Assembly (NCBI GenBank): GCA_902798685.1
Contig: CADBXO010000015.1
Coordinates: 1-64,000, forward strand
Reading direction: 5' to 3'
From: an uncultured Bacteroidales bacterium
Lineage (GTDB): Bacteria; Bacteroidota; Bacteroidia; Bacteroidales; Bacteroidaceae
Length of the DNA stretch: 64,000 nt
The notes under the pieces were generated by a model that saw only the letters and a program-made list of their open reading frames with translations, was not told where the DNA came from and did no database searches. Positions 28,880 through 39,279 of this stretch are shown piece after piece. The translations under genes were made by a program, and so were the position numbers. The stretch's first letter is position 1. Each line of letters begins with the position of its first letter.

Positions 28880-31384
28880 TTATTTGAGTATCTCAGTTAT
28901 GGTTTCAACATAATCCTCCAGATCACCTGCACCCAGGGTTACCAGCACCTCAACATCATCCTTGATGGACTTGACAAGTTCAGGAACCTGGTTGCGTGAG
29001 ATGACACCCTTGCATACGCCCGGCTTCATGTTCTCTGCCAGCAGAGCGCTTGTAACACCCGGTATGGGTTGCTCACGTGCGGGGTATATCTCCAGCAGCC
29101 ATACCTCATCAAAGAGTGAGAGGCTGTCAGCGAATTCATTGTAGAAATCCCTTGTGCGGGTATACAGATGCGGCTGGAAAATACATGTAATCTTGCGGTC
29201 GGCATAGAGCTTGCGCAGTGACAGGGCGCACTGACGGATCTCCTCGGGATGATGTGCATAGTCACTCAGGTAAACCTTATCGGCCTTCTTGACATGGAAA
29301 TCAAAGCGGCGGTCGCATCCGCGGAATGAGCCGATACGCTCGCGGATGACATCATCCGATGCACCGCTCATCTGTGCCATAGCCATGGCAGCCACGGCAT
29401 TCTCCACATTGATGGGGATTGGAACGCCCAGCTCGACATCGGCGATGCTGCCCAGCGGTGATACGTAATCGAACCTGAGCTCACCGTTTCCTATCCTTAT
29501 GTTTGCGGCGTGGAAATTTCCCTCGTCCAGTCCGTAGGTATAAAGGTTCACACCCTTCTGAAGCTGGGGCTTGATCTTGTCGGCCAGCCCCACATGCAGT
29601 ATCAGGTCACCGCCCGGCTTGATGAGTGAAGTATACTTGCGGAAGCTCTCCACATATGCCTCATAAGTGCCGTAAATATCCAGATGGTCCGCATCGACGG
29701 CTGTGATTACCGTGCGCAGCGGAGTCAGATGATGGAACGAACGGTCAAACTCATCGGCCTCAATTACCACACGGCGGCTCCTGTTTGAAATCATCAGGTT
29801 GCTGCCTATGTTCTTGAGAATACCGCCCAGGAATGCGTTGCAGCCCTCATCGGTACCGTTCAGGATGTATGCCACCATTGATGATGTGGTAGTCTTGCCG
29901 TGTGTACCGGCCACGCACAGACCGTCCAGAGAACGGGTCAGCGTACCCAGCACCTGAGCACGTTTCTGCACGTCAAAGCAGTGCATGTTGAACCAGCTCA
30001 GTATCTTATTGTCAGCCGGAATGGCCGGAGTATAGACCACCAGTGTCGATGCTGAATCCTTGAAACAGGGGTCAACCTTCTCCACGTCATCTTCAAAACC
30101 GATCATGGCACCCTCCTTTATCAGGGCCGATGTCAGCTCAGTCGATGTCTTGTCATATCCGCCCACCCTGCATCCGCGGGCCAGGAAGTAACGTACCAGA
30201 GCGCTCATTCCTATGCCTCCGGCGCCTACAAAGTATACTGACTTGATGTCATCCAGCTTGAGTGATCCGCTTCCGTAACCGGCCAGCTTGAGCACCTCGC
30301 GGGCTATAATCTCGGCCGAGTCATACATGGCCAGCTTGAGTATGTTGTCATGCAGCTGCTCCAGACGGGCGTTGTCCTTTACAAGGTCAATGGCTGCAGG
30401 AATAAGTTCCTTCTTGGCATCCACGTCACGGATATGGATTGCGGCATCCCTGTCGGCCAGGGCCAGGGCGTTCTTGGTCTGATGGTCCTCGGCCACGTTG
30501 GGTGAGGGAACCAGGATGACCGGCTTGCCCAGCAGGCAGAGCTCGGAAATGGTACCGGCACCGGCACGTGAAATCACCAGGTCGGCGGCTGCGTAAGCCT
30601 GATCCATATCCTGCACGAACTCTGTGGGGAAGAGATTGTCAACGGCCTCCTCATCGGCCAGACGGCTCTTCATCTCCTCAAAGTAGTACTTGCCGGTCTG
30701 CCATACGAACTGAACGTCATAAGACATACGTATCAGGTCCAGGTTGGCCATCACGCTCTCATTGAGTGTACGTGCGCCCAGGCTGCCTCCTACAATAAGT
30801 ACCGTTCTCTTGTCGGGGTCAAGACCCATGGCAGTGCAGGCCTTCTTGCGGGTGATTCCGCCCTTGGTAAGGGTGGGACGAACCGGGTTACCTGTCTTGA
30901 TTATCTTGTCGGCAGGGAAGAAACGGTCCATGCCGTCATATGCTACACATATCTTGGAGGCTTTCTTGGCCAGCAGCTTGTTGGTGACACCGGCGTATGA
31001 GTTCTGCTCCTGAAGCAGTGTGGGTATACCCATCTTTCCGGCTATGCTCAGAGTCGGTCCGCTGGCGTAACCGCCCACTCCCACTGCAACCATGGGGCGG
31101 AACTGGCGTATTATGCGGCGTGCCATCATCTGGCTGCGCATAATCTTGAACAGCACCACAATGTTCTTGAGCGGGTTCTTACGGTCAAAACCGCAGATGG
31201 GCAGTCCTTTGATGTTGAAACCTGCCTGCGGGACACGCTGCATCTCCATACGGCCTTGAGCTCCCACAAAGAGTATCTCCGCCTCCGGACTCAGTGCCTT
31301 GATTGCATGCGCTATCGAAACTGCAGGAAATATGTGTCCTCCTGTACCGCCTCCGCTGATTATAATTCTTGGTTTTTCCTCCAT
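28880..31384 (-). CDS. murG-murC: MurG-MurC fusion: lipid II GlcNAc transferase joined to UDP-MurNAc:L-Ala ligase
   Basis: One 834-residue reading frame encodes two complete wall enzymes. Residues 1 to about 368 are MurG (GGGTGGHIFPA at 11-21, VGVGGYASGP, QEQNSYAGVTN, GGSLGARTLN, SRAGAGTISEL), which makes lipid II from lipid I. Residues about 375-834 are full-length MurC (GAGGIGMSAL at 387-396, AGTHGKTTTSSM, EADEFDRSFH, DYAHHPEEI), which starts the stem peptide. The join is a short linker GYGSGSLK (369-376). No ATG, GTG or TTG codon lies at the expected murC start; the first ATG is Met393, after the nucleotide loop, so separate MurC translation is unlikely. In most bacteria these are separate genes. 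Confidence 0.93.
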   Translation of the reverse strand: MEEKPRIIISGGGTGGHIFPAVSIAHAIKALSPEAEILFVGAQGRMEMQRVPQAGFNIKGLPICGFDRKNPLKNIVVLFKIMRSQMMARRIIRQFRPMVAVGVGGYASGPTLSIAGKMGIPTLLQEQNSYAGVTNKLLAKKASKICVAYDGMDRFFPADKIIKTGNPVRPTLTKGGITRKKACTAMGLDPDKRTVLIVGGSLGARTLNESVMANLDLIRMSYDVQFVWQTGKYYFEEMKSRLADEEAVDNLFPTEFVQDMDQAYAAADLVISRAGAGTISELCLLGKPVILVPSPNVAEDHQTKNALALADRDAAIHIRDVDAKKELIPAAIDLVKDNARLEQLHDNILKLAMYDSAEIIAREVLKLAGYGSGSLKLDDIKSVYFVGAGGIGMSALVRYFLARGCRVGGYDKTSTELTSALIKEGAMIGFEDDVEKVDPCFKDSASTLVVYTPAIPADNKILSWFNMHCFDVQKRAQVLGTLTRSLDGLCVAGTHGKTTTSSMVAYILNGTDEGCNAFLGGILKNIGSNLMISNRSRRVVIEADEFDRSFHHLTPLRTVITAVDADHLDIYGTYEAYVESFRKYTSLIKPGGDLILHVGLADKIKPQLQKGVNLYTYGLDEGNFHAANIRIGNGELRFDYVSPLGSIADVELGVPIPINVENAVAAMAMAQMSGASDDVIRERIGSFRGCDRRFDFHVKKADKVYLSDYAHHPEEIRQCALSLRKLYADRKITCIFQPHLYTRTRDFYNEFADSLSLFDEVWLLEIYPAREQPIPGVTSALLAENMKPGVCKGVISRNQVPELVKSIKDDVEVLVTLGAGDLEDYVETITEILK

Positions 31385-31392
31385 ATATATTG

Positions 31393-32667
31393 TTAGTTTT
31401 CGTCAAATGATTCGTTTCCGTCAACCGGTGTGGGGACATCGGCCTCTGTTCCCAGAACCTGCTCTCCACGCTCCTCCTTCTCAAGGGTATTGCTTATACC
31501 CAACAGCATGCCTATGCATCCGCTTGTCATCAGGACCGATGTTCCTCCCTTGCTTATGAGCGGTAGCGGCTGTCCTGTAACGGGGAACAGACCCACTGCG
31601 ACAGACATGTTGATGAATGCCTGCAGACCGAGCAGCATACCCAGTCCCATCGCCAGATAGGCGGGATATTTCTCCTTGCACTTGGTGGCTATACGGCCCA
31701 CCCTGAAGAGCAGGACTATATAGACAAGCATCACAACTGCGCCTCCCAGTATACCCAGTTCCTCTATTATGATTGCATAGATAAAGTCACAGCTGGCCTC
31801 CTGCAGATAGTCACGCTCATCGGAGTTACCCGGACCCTTGCCCAGAATGTTACTGGTTGCAATGGCTATGTTGGCGTGGGTCTCCTGAGGTTTCTCGGGA
31901 GCCACCAGTTTTGCATACTCGTATGCGCTGGGCTTGTTCCTGGTCTGAGAGAAATCCTGCAGACGCGCCTGCCATGTGGTGGCACGTGAAGGAATGATCT
32001 TGGAGTCACGTATGGTCTGCGCCGGAACGAACAGCAGTATCACCACTGCCACTATTCCCGCTCCCACTACTACACCTGTCAGGGCAAGCATCCTGCGCCA
32101 TGCAATACCGCCCAGTATCATCATCACGAATATCACACCTGCCAGAAGCACGGCCGTGGAGAGGTTCTCACCCACAATCAGTGCATCTACGAATCCCGTC
32201 AGCGCCAGTATCTTCCAGAATGTGTTGGCCTGGCTGAGTTCATCATCCGGTTTGAGTTTGGAGAGCCAGTAAGCCACTGTCATGATTACCCCAATCTTAC
32301 CGAGTTCGGACGGCTGCAGCTGGAAGAATCCCAGATTGATCCAGCGTTCGGCACCCGATGAACCCATACTGCGTACCGACAGATAACCCAGCAGCAGTAT
32401 TGACAGCGGCACGAGCAATACCGGGAACAGCCTGTACCACTTGTAGTGGAGCAGATGCACCAGCCACATACCCACCAGACCTATGCACAGGTGCATGGTA
32501 TGTGAAATGATAGGTGCCAGGAAACTGCTCTTACCGAATGTAAGACGGCTGCTGGCGCTGAACACCTCCACGAGAGATATCAGGCACAGTATGAAGACCA
32601 TGGTCCAGATGGTACGGTCTCCGTTAAGCAGTTGTCTGCGTTTGGGTTTATCCTCAGTATTCTCCAT
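31393..32667 (-). CDS. ftsW: Septal peptidoglycan glycosyltransferase FtsW
   Basis: A 424-residue SEDS-family polymerase with about ten membrane segments. It contains the SEDS signatures GSSGAERWINLGFFQLQPSELGK and PVTGQPLPLISKGGTSVL. It polymerises lipid II with the FtsI transpeptidase. Located between murD and murG-murC with an 8-base gap downstream. A soluble acidic tail of about 30 residues follows the last membrane segment. Confidence 0.95.
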   Translation of the reverse strand: MENTEDKPKRRQLLNGDRTIWTMVFILCLISLVEVFSASSRLTFGKSSFLAPIISHTMHLCIGLVGMWLVHLLHYKWYRLFPVLLVPLSILLLGYLSVRSMGSSGAERWINLGFFQLQPSELGKIGVIMTVAYWLSKLKPDDELSQANTFWKILALTGFVDALIVGENLSTAVLLAGVIFVMMILGGIAWRRMLALTGVVVGAGIVAVVILLFVPAQTIRDSKIIPSRATTWQARLQDFSQTRNKPSAYEYAKLVAPEKPQETHANIAIATSNILGKGPGNSDERDYLQEASCDFIYAIIIEELGILGGAVVMLVYIVLLFRVGRIATKCKEKYPAYLAMGLGMLLGLQAFINMSVAVGLFPVTGQPLPLISKGGTSVLMTSGCIGMLLGISNTLEKEERGEQVLGTEADVPTPVDGNESFDEN

Positions 32668-32676
32668 ATCCTTTTA

Positions 32677-34011
32677 TTACAATGCTCTTACGCAAGCCTT
32701 GAACTGTTCGCCGCGATCCTCATAGCTCTTAAAGAGGTCGAAGCTGGCGCAGCAGGGGCTCAGCAGTACAATCTCACCGCTGTGAGCCATCTTGTATGCA
32801 GCGTCAACCGCATCCTTCATTGACTGAACATCGGCCACGGGAAGTCCGAATCCGTCAAAGAAATCATGCAGTTTCTCATTGTGCAGACCCATGTAGACCA
32901 GGCCGCAGCACTTCTCGCGAACCAGATCAGCTATCTCGTTGTAGTCATTACCCTTGTCCTTGCCTCCCAGAATCAGCACGCACTTTACCGGCATGCTCTG
33001 CAGGGCGTACCAGCAGCTGTTCACGTTGGTAGCCTTGGAGTCATTGATAAAGTCGATTCCGTTTACGCGGGTCACGCGCTCCAGACGGTGCTCCACACCC
33101 TGGAATGTCTGCAGGGCCTTGCGGATTGTCTCGCTCTTGATACCGGCAATGTTGGCCGATATTCCCGCAGCCATTGAGTTGTAGAGGTTATGCTTGCCTG
33201 TGAGCGAGAGTGACTCCTGCTCCATGTTGAAGGCGTACGGCTTGGTGAAGTAGAGTGTGCCGTCCTCAACATATGCTGCCAGATCCTCCTTCTTTGCCTC
33301 GGCAAAGGGATAGAGGGTAGCCTGCAGACCGTACTTCTTGAGCTCACGGGTGATGATGGGATCATCGCTCCAGTAAACGAAAGCGTCATCCTTGGTCTGG
33401 TTGCGTATTACGCGCATCTTGGCATCCACGTAATTCTGCATCTCATGGTCATAACGGTCCAGATGATCGGGGGTTATGTTCATGAGGATGGCGATGTCTG
33501 CCTTGAAGTCATACATGTTGTCCAGCTGGAAGCTGCTCAGCTCTATTACATAGTAGTCAAAGTTCTTCTCGGCTACCTGCCAAGCCAGACTGCTTCCTAT
33601 GTTACCTGCCAGACCCACGTTCATGCCGGCCATCTTGAAGATGTGATAGATGAGTGATGTGGTCGTGGTCTTGCCGTTGGATCCGGTAATGCAGATCATC
33701 TTGGCGTTTGTGTATCGGCCCGCAAACTCAATCTCCGATATGATGGGGGTACCCTGGGCCATGAGTTTCTGGATGATGGGAGCCTCCTTGGGAATGCCCG
33801 GGCTCTTAATCACCTCATCGGCTGCAAGGATACGCTCCTCAGTATGCTGTTTCTGTTCCCACTCAATTCCGCGCAGGTCAAGTTCATTACGGTAGTGCTC
33901 CTTAATCTCGGACAGGTCCGATACAAACACGTCAAAGCCTTTGGCCTTAGCCAGTATGGCGGCACCAGTACCGCTCTCTCCTGCTCCCAATACTACAATC
34001 TTCTTTGCCAT
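32677..34011 (-). CDS. murD: UDP-MurNAc-L-Ala:D-Glu ligase MurD
   Basis: A 444-residue Mur ligase. Seen: the N-terminal Rossmann start VVLGAGESGTGAAILAK, the SPGIPKEAP segment, the P-loop ITGSNGKTTTTSL, NITPDHLDRYD, and NDSKATNVNSCWYAL characteristic of MurD. It acts in the cytoplasm after MurC. Separated by 9 bases from ftsW and 6 from mraY. Confidence 0.96.
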   Translation of the reverse strand: MAKKIVVLGAGESGTGAAILAKAKGFDVFVSDLSEIKEHYRNELDLRGIEWEQKQHTEERILAADEVIKSPGIPKEAPIIQKLMAQGTPIISEIEFAGRYTNAKMICITGSNGKTTTTSLIYHIFKMAGMNVGLAGNIGSSLAWQVAEKNFDYYVIELSSFQLDNMYDFKADIAILMNITPDHLDRYDHEMQNYVDAKMRVIRNQTKDDAFVYWSDDPIITRELKKYGLQATLYPFAEAKKEDLAAYVEDGTLYFTKPYAFNMEQESLSLTGKHNLYNSMAAGISANIAGIKSETIRKALQTFQGVEHRLERVTRVNGIDFINDSKATNVNSCWYALQSMPVKCVLILGGKDKGNDYNEIADLVREKCCGLVYMGLHNEKLHDFFDGFGLPVADVQSMKDAVDAAYKMAHSGEIVLLSPCCASFDLFKSYEDRGEQFKACVRAL

Positions 34012-34017
34012 TTTAGG

Positions 34018-35304
34018 TTATCTGATTTTCAAGGTCAATATTGTAAGTGCTGCAAGACCTATGCTTATGATCCAGGTCCTGAGCGTTATCTTGGTCTCAA
34101 ACTGTAACTTGTTGTCATTTCCGTGGAACTTGACGGTGCTGGTGGGATCCGCCTTGAGCACCTGCTCCATGCTGGTACGGAAATGGTCATGAATGGGGGT
34201 GCGCTTCCATATACGCTGGTGAACGCCCTTGCGCTTGCCTATCTTGTAGTAGAAACGCTGGCAGATGACCGACAGGCTCTCAACCAGGAACACACCGCAG
34301 AGTATGGGAAGCAGCAGCTCCTTGTGAATGCAGAGCGCAGCCACGGCAATGATGCCGCCGATGGTCAGACTGCCCGTATCACCCATGAATATCTGTGCCG
34401 GGTATGAGTTGAACCAGAGGAAACCTATCAGGGCTCCCACGAAGGCGGCCAGATACACAACCACCTCCTGGCTTCCCGGAACGTACATCAAGTCAAAGTG
34501 ACTTGCCGTCACGACGTTACTGGATACGTACGCCAGAATACCCAGCGTAACTCCTATTATGGCCGAGTTGCCCGCAGCCATACCGTCCATGCCGTCGTTC
34601 AGGTTAGATCCGTTCGATACTGCGGTTACTACAAACAGTGTAAGCAGTACAAAGAAAATCCAACCTGCCTTGTACTTGTTGCTCTCACCCAGCCAGCCGA
34701 ATGCATCGGCATAGTTGAGGTTATGGTTCTTGAAGAACGGTATCGTGGTACGGGTTGACTTTACATCGGGAGTCTTTACAACAATCTCGGTGTTGTTCTC
34801 GATGCGTGTCTCAACCTTCTCGTTTATCACCACCTGGGGGCTGTAGCGCAGGGTCAGACCCACAATCAGGCCCAGTGCCAACTGACCGGTTACCTTGAGC
34901 CAGCCGTTGAGTCCCTCCTTGTTACCCTTGAATGTCTTGATGTAGTCATCGGCAAAACCTATGACACCAAGAATAATGGTAGTTATGAGCATGAGCCACA
35001 TGTAGACATTCTTAAGGTCACCTATCAGGAGACAGGGAAGCAGGATGGCTACGATGATTATAACACCGCCCATGGTAGGAACGCCCTTCTTGGTCACGCC
35101 GAACGGATCCAGCTTGGCATCACGCTGAGTCTCGGATATGTTACGTTTCTTGAGCAGGTCAATGAAATGACTTCCGAACCAGCATGACACGATCAGTGAC
35201 GTTACCAGAGCGAATATGGCTCTGAAGGTCACATAACTGAACATTCCACCACCCGGAATATCGATTCCGGCATTCTTCAAGTATTCAAACAGACTGTACA
35301 GCAT
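34018..35304 (-). CDS. mraY: Phospho-MurNAc-pentapeptide transferase MraY
   Basis: A 428-residue integral membrane enzyme making lipid I. Seen: the catalytic FADDYIK, NGSNLNDGMDGMAAG, FMGDTGSL and the HHH-like region KRKGVHQRIWKRTPIHDHF. It is about 65 residues longer than E. coli MraY. The extra part lies around residues 165-225 (YSPQVVINEKVETRIENN to GWLGESNKYKAGW), an insertion between membrane segments also usual in Bacteroidetes. Confidence 0.95.
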   Translation of the reverse strand: MLYSLFEYLKNAGIDIPGGGMFSYVTFRAIFALVTSLIVSCWFGSHFIDLLKKRNISETQRDAKLDPFGVTKKGVPTMGGVIIIVAILLPCLLIGDLKNVYMWLMLITTIILGVIGFADDYIKTFKGNKEGLNGWLKVTGQLALGLIVGLTLRYSPQVVINEKVETRIENNTEIVVKTPDVKSTRTTIPFFKNHNLNYADAFGWLGESNKYKAGWIFFVLLTLFVVTAVSNGSNLNDGMDGMAAGNSAIIGVTLGILAYVSSNVVTASHFDLMYVPGSQEVVVYLAAFVGALIGFLWFNSYPAQIFMGDTGSLTIGGIIAVAALCIHKELLLPILCGVFLVESLSVICQRFYYKIGKRKGVHQRIWKRTPIHDHFRTSMEQVLKADPTSTVKFHGNDNKLQFETKITLRTWIISIGLAALTILTLKIR

Positions 35305-35317
35305 CTATACCTTTTAT

Positions 35318-36766
35318 TTAAAAGCATTCACGAATAACTTCATGGTCGTCAAAGTGGTGCTTGACTCCCTTAACATCCTGGTAATCCTCATGACCCTTTC
35401 CTGCCACCAGGATCACATCACCAGCCTGAGCGATCATGCAGGCCGTGCGGATTGCCTCGCGACGGTCAACTATGGTTATCACCTTCTGCATATCCTCCTT
35501 TGTCAGACCGGCCAGCATATCGTTGATGATATCCTGCGGCTCCTCAAAGCGGGGGTTATCGGATGTGATGATTACCTTGTCGCTGTATTTGACGCTCTCC
35601 TTGGCCATAAGCGGACGCTTGCCCTTGTCGCGGTTGCCGCCGGCACCCACAACGGTAATGATCTGACCCTTGCCGTCCAGCACATCCACGATAGTGGTAA
35701 GTACGTTAGTCAGGGCGTCGGGGGTATGTGCGTAATCCACGATTGCGGTGAATCCCTTGGGTGAGCGGATTGCATCGAATCGGCCGTTCACGGGAACCAG
35801 TGTACTCATTACGGTTAGCACTTCCATCGGGTCACGGCCCAGGTTGACTGCAGTTCCGTAAACAGCCAGCAGGTTGCTTGCGTTGAACTTGCCTATGAAC
35901 TTGAGGAACACCTCACGTCCGTTTATCTCCAGCAGCATTCCGTCAAAACCGGACTCCAGCAGACGGCCCTTGAAATCACTCATGCTGCGCAGTGAGTATG
36001 TGGTGACCTTAGCCTTGGTGTTCTGTGCCATCACCAGACCGTTCTTGTCATCCAGGTTGGTAACCACGAAAGCATCCTTGGGCAGATCATCAAAGAATTT
36101 CTTCTTGGCCTTGAGGTAGTTCTCAACGGTCTTATGGTAATCCAGATGATCACGTGTCAGGTTGGTGAATATTCCGCCGGCATACTTCAGGCCGCCAATG
36201 CGCTTCTGCACGATGGCGTGCGAGCTGCACTCCATGAAGACGTACTTGCAGCCCTCATCGGCCATACGTCCAAGCAGACGGTTCAGTGTAACGGCGTCAG
36301 GTGTGGTATGATCGGCCGGGATGGGCTCTCCGTCAATGTAGTTGCATACCGTTGAGAGCAGACCGGTCTTGTAGCCGAACTTGCGGAACATGTTGTAGAG
36401 CAATGTGGCGATGGTGGTCTTGCCGTTGGTACCGGTAACACCCACCAGCTTTACCTTGTCTGTGGGGTTGCCGAAGAACCTTGTGGCTACTATGCCTACT
36501 ACATCCTCGCAGTCGGGTACCTGGATGTAGGTCACTCCGTCGGCAGTCTGATCGGGCAGCACCTCACACAAAACTGATGTAGCACCAAGTTCGATAGCCT
36601 TGGGTATGAACTGATGACCGTCAACGGTAGTGCCGCGCATGGCCACGAACAGACAACCCTTGGCTGCCTTGCGTGAATCCAGCTGGATATCGGTAACCTC
36701 AACTCCGGTATCACCTACCGTCCTGAGTATCTTAAGTCCTGAAATAAGTTCTCCAATTGTCACCAT
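35318..36766 (-). CDS. murE: UDP-MurNAc-dipeptide:meso-diaminopimelate ligase MurE
   Basis: Adds the third stem-peptide residue. Seen: the P-loop [41 protein letters not shown], and the substrate motif DNPRFEEP, which indicates meso-diaminopimelate rather than lysine. The ATG at 36764-36766 gives 482 residues. A GTG at 36775, overlapping the ftsI stop in a GTGA arrangement, is a possible alternative and would add three residues. Confidence 0.96.
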   Translation of the reverse strand: MVTIGELISGLKILRTVGDTGVEVTDIQLDSRKAAKGCLFVAMRGTTVDGHQFIPKAIELGATSVLCEVLPDQTADGVTYIQVPDCEDVVGIVATRFFGNPTDKVKLVGVTGTNGKTTIATLLYNMFRKFGYKTGLLSTVCNYIDGEPIPADHTTPDAVTLNRLLGRMADEGCKYVFMECSSHAIVQKRIGGLKYAGGIFTNLTRDHLDYHKTVENYLKAKKKFFDDLPKDAFVVTNLDDKNGLVMAQNTKAKVTTYSLRSMSDFKGRLLESGFDGMLLEINGREVFLKFIGKFNASNLLAVYGTAVNLGRDPMEVLTVMSTLVPVNGRFDAIRSPKGFTAIVDYAHTPDALTNVLTTIVDVLDGKGQIITVVGAGGNRDKGKRPLMAKESVKYSDKVIITSDNPRFEEPQDIINDMLAGLTKEDMQKVITIVDRREAIRTACMIAQAGDVILVAGKGHEDYQDVKGVKHHFDDHEVIRECF

Positions 36767-36771
36767 ATATG

Positions 36772-38961
36772 TCACATTGATAATGTTAACTGTATTCTGT
36801 CACCCTTCTTGAAACGGGTATTGCGTGAAGGAACCTGGGTCTTTACCTTACCCACTCCCTCTATGCTCACTCTCATTCCCATACGCTCAAGCAGATAAAG
36901 GGCGTCCGATGCCCCCATTCCGCGTACATCGGGAACGATACCGTCGGCATACTCCACGTAGTTCATCACGTATCGGCCCGAATCGGAATTGACCGAGCCC
37001 CATATGCTGTCAGGCAGTGAACGGTCTATCTTGCGCATCAGGTTCTTCTTGCCAAGTCCCTTGAGCACTGTGCTTGCCTTGGCCAGATCACCCGGCATCA
37101 CCTTGGGTATGAACTGACGCACCGAATCATACGCCTCATGGACATCCCTCAGGTTACGGCTTGCCATCACCTTCTCGGATATCTCATGGAATGCGGGAGC
37201 TGCCCATGTGGCACCGCCTGCCGCACCGCCGTCGGTACGAACCGATACTATGCACGAGTATTGCGGGTTATCGGCCGGGAAATATCCGCAGAACGATACC
37301 ATGTATCTCCTGGGACCGTTCCTGTAACCTGCATCACCCTGTGACAGCTGAGCAGTTCCGGTCTTTCCGGCAACGGCAAAGTATTTTGATCCGGCATTCT
37401 TTCCGGTACCGTCGGCCACCACAAGTTCCAGCATGCTCTTTACCTTGGCCAGAGTCTCGTCCTTGCACATATGGCGTACCACCACCTCGACCGGGAACTC
37501 CTGGACCACCTCATCCTCACGGGTAACCTTGGTTACCAGACGGGGAGCAACCATGCAGCCGCCGTTGGCTATGCCGTTGTAGAAGGCCAGAGTATTTATT
37601 ACCGGCAGCTGGGTGTTGTAACCTATCGACATCCAGGGCAGGCGTGTGGCATCCCAGTAGCCGTCACGTCTTATGACAGGTGCAGCAGTACCGGTAAGCT
37701 GTAAGCCAAAATGGGTGTTTATTCCGGTGCGGTAAACACCGTCCACAAACTCCTGCGGATTATCCTTGTACGCGGCATGTATCAGTTTGGATGTGCCTAT
37801 GTTGCTGGAGTTGGCAATGATATAGGGAACACTCAGCCATCCGTACTCATGTGAATCAGTCATCCGTGAGCCGCCGAATCCGGTATAGACGCCCTTCTCG
37901 CAATAGACACTGTCCTTGAGGTTTATCTTGCCGGCATCAAGCGCCACCATCATGGATACGGGCTTGAATGTAGAACCGGGCTCATAAATCTCCCTTACCG
38001 CGTTGTTCTGTATCTCGTCAAACTGACCGGGAGCCGTCTTGGTAAGACTGGCCATGGCCTTGATGTCACCCGTCTTGACCTCCATCAGAACTACTATGCC
38101 CGATGCAGCGTTGTGTGAATCCATCACCTTGCGCAGGGCCACCTCGGCGATATCCTGCATATCCACATTAAGCGTGGTATGTACGTCACAGCCGTCAATC
38201 TGAGGAACATCGGCCACCATACGGGTCACGTTCTGCACCTTCTCCTGATGTCCGCGACCCGGTGTGCCGCGCAGAAGCGAGTCAAACGAAAGCTCCAGAC
38301 CGTTACGGGCCGAATCCTTGGCCTCGTACATGCTTCCGATGGTACGGGCAGCCAGGGCACCGAACGGTTTCTGACGTGATATCTTGGACTCTGCGCTGTA
38401 GAACCACATCTCATACTTGGGCTTGAGCCATACGGTCTTGACCAATGACTTGTACTGGTTGTATGATATGGGGTATGAGTTTCTGGAGGTACCGGGAAGC
38501 AGCAGCCATGAGTGTGACTTGGCTTCAAAACCCTTCTGGTAATGGTCAGCGAACTCCTGAACCGAATACTTGGGGAAAATCTCGTGCATCTGACGTGCAA
38601 ACTCAGCCAGATGGTTGTTGTAAAGGGTATCCTTACGCATCTGGTCCTTCTTGGCACGTGCCTCATCCCTCTCGGCTGTCTTGAAATCCAGGAATATGCG
38701 GTACTGCTTCATACTGCTTGCCAGCAGCAGTCCCTCATCACTGAGTATGTTTCCGCGACGCGGCTCGATAACCCTGTTGACCGGAGTCATGTTACGCTCC
38801 ACATCATTCCAGTACTGCCTCTCGCCGAACATGACCATAACCATCTTGATGATGATGAGAGCGCCCCACACAAGCATGAGCAGGAACAGAGAGAGGTATT
38901 TGCGGGATACCCTCTTCTTCTCCTGCTTGCGTGCGTCGTCCTTCTCAGCCATATCAATCAT
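36772..38961 (-). CDS. ftsI: Septal penicillin-binding protein FtsI with PASTA domain
   Basis: A 729-residue class B transpeptidase crosslinking septal wall. It has one membrane segment (about 22-45), a pedestal domain, and the transpeptidase motifs STFK (330-333, nucleophile Ser330), SSN (385-387) and KTG (533-535). A single C-terminal PASTA domain (about 672-729, [20 protein letters not shown]) is typical of Bacteroidetes FtsI. The ATG overlaps the ftsL stop by 4 bases (ATGA), which fixes the start. Confidence 0.95.
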   Translation of the reverse strand: MIDMAEKDDARKQEKKRVSRKYLSLFLLMLVWGALIIIKMVMVMFGERQYWNDVERNMTPVNRVIEPRRGNILSDEGLLLASSMKQYRIFLDFKTAERDEARAKKDQMRKDTLYNNHLAEFARQMHEIFPKYSVQEFADHYQKGFEAKSHSWLLLPGTSRNSYPISYNQYKSLVKTVWLKPKYEMWFYSAESKISRQKPFGALAARTIGSMYEAKDSARNGLELSFDSLLRGTPGRGHQEKVQNVTRMVADVPQIDGCDVHTTLNVDMQDIAEVALRKVMDSHNAASGIVVLMEVKTGDIKAMASLTKTAPGQFDEIQNNAVREIYEPGSTFKPVSMMVALDAGKINLKDSVYCEKGVYTGFGGSRMTDSHEYGWLSVPYIIANSSNIGTSKLIHAAYKDNPQEFVDGVYRTGINTHFGLQLTGTAAPVIRRDGYWDATRLPWMSIGYNTQLPVINTLAFYNGIANGGCMVAPRLVTKVTREDEVVQEFPVEVVVRHMCKDETLAKVKSMLELVVADGTGKNAGSKYFAVAGKTGTAQLSQGDAGYRNGPRRYMVSFCGYFPADNPQYSCIVSVRTDGGAAGGATWAAPAFHEISEKVMASRNLRDVHEAYDSVRQFIPKVMPGDLAKASTVLKGLGKKNLMRKIDRSLPDSIWGSVNSDSGRYVMNYVEYADGIVPDVRGMGASDALYLLERMGMRVSIEGVGKVKTQVPSRNTRFKKGDRIQLTLSM

Positions 38962-39278
38962 TTGGGCAGTTTGTACGGCGGTTCTGTACTGGGCTGCAGT
39001 CCGGAGCCGTTCCGGGTAGCCACCTTCTCCACGTATGACGGTTTGCTCTTGGCCGATACGTCACTCGTGGTATTCAGTGTCTGGTACTGCATGTCCACCA
39101 GCTCACGTCTGAGTCTTTCAGCGTAAGCCTGGTCGCGCTGGTATGCATATCGGTTGCCGATGTAGAAGATCACGCATGCCAGAATCTCCAGCAGCAACCA
39201 GAAATTGCGCTGGATAAGGTCGGGCATGGACTTCATCAGTCCTTTGCGCTTTGGAGTGCTCTGTGTTGCCTCTTCCAT
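38958..39278 (-). CDS. ftsL: FtsL-like cell division protein
   Basis: A 106-residue bitopic protein with one membrane segment (about 26-46, FWLLLEILACVIFYIGN) and a short periplasmic coiled coil (YAYQRDQAYAERLRRELVDMQYQTL). Similarity to E. coli FtsL is low, but position between rsmH and ftsI, size and topology match the Bacteroidetes FtsL/DUF family. It should form the FtsQLB-like bridge to FtsW/FtsI. Confidence 0.85.
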   Translation of the reverse strand: MEEATQSTPKRKGLMKSMPDLIQRNFWLLLEILACVIFYIGNRYAYQRDQAYAERLRRELVDMQYQTLNTTSDVSAKSKPSYVEKVATRNGSGLQPSTEPPYKLPK

Positions 39279-39279
39279 A

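Noticed and set aside
30253-30285. Gly-Ser linker as a sign of an engineered construct
   Set aside because: Surrounding genes and promoters are natural and syntenic; short GSGS linkers arise naturally and no vector sequence is present.
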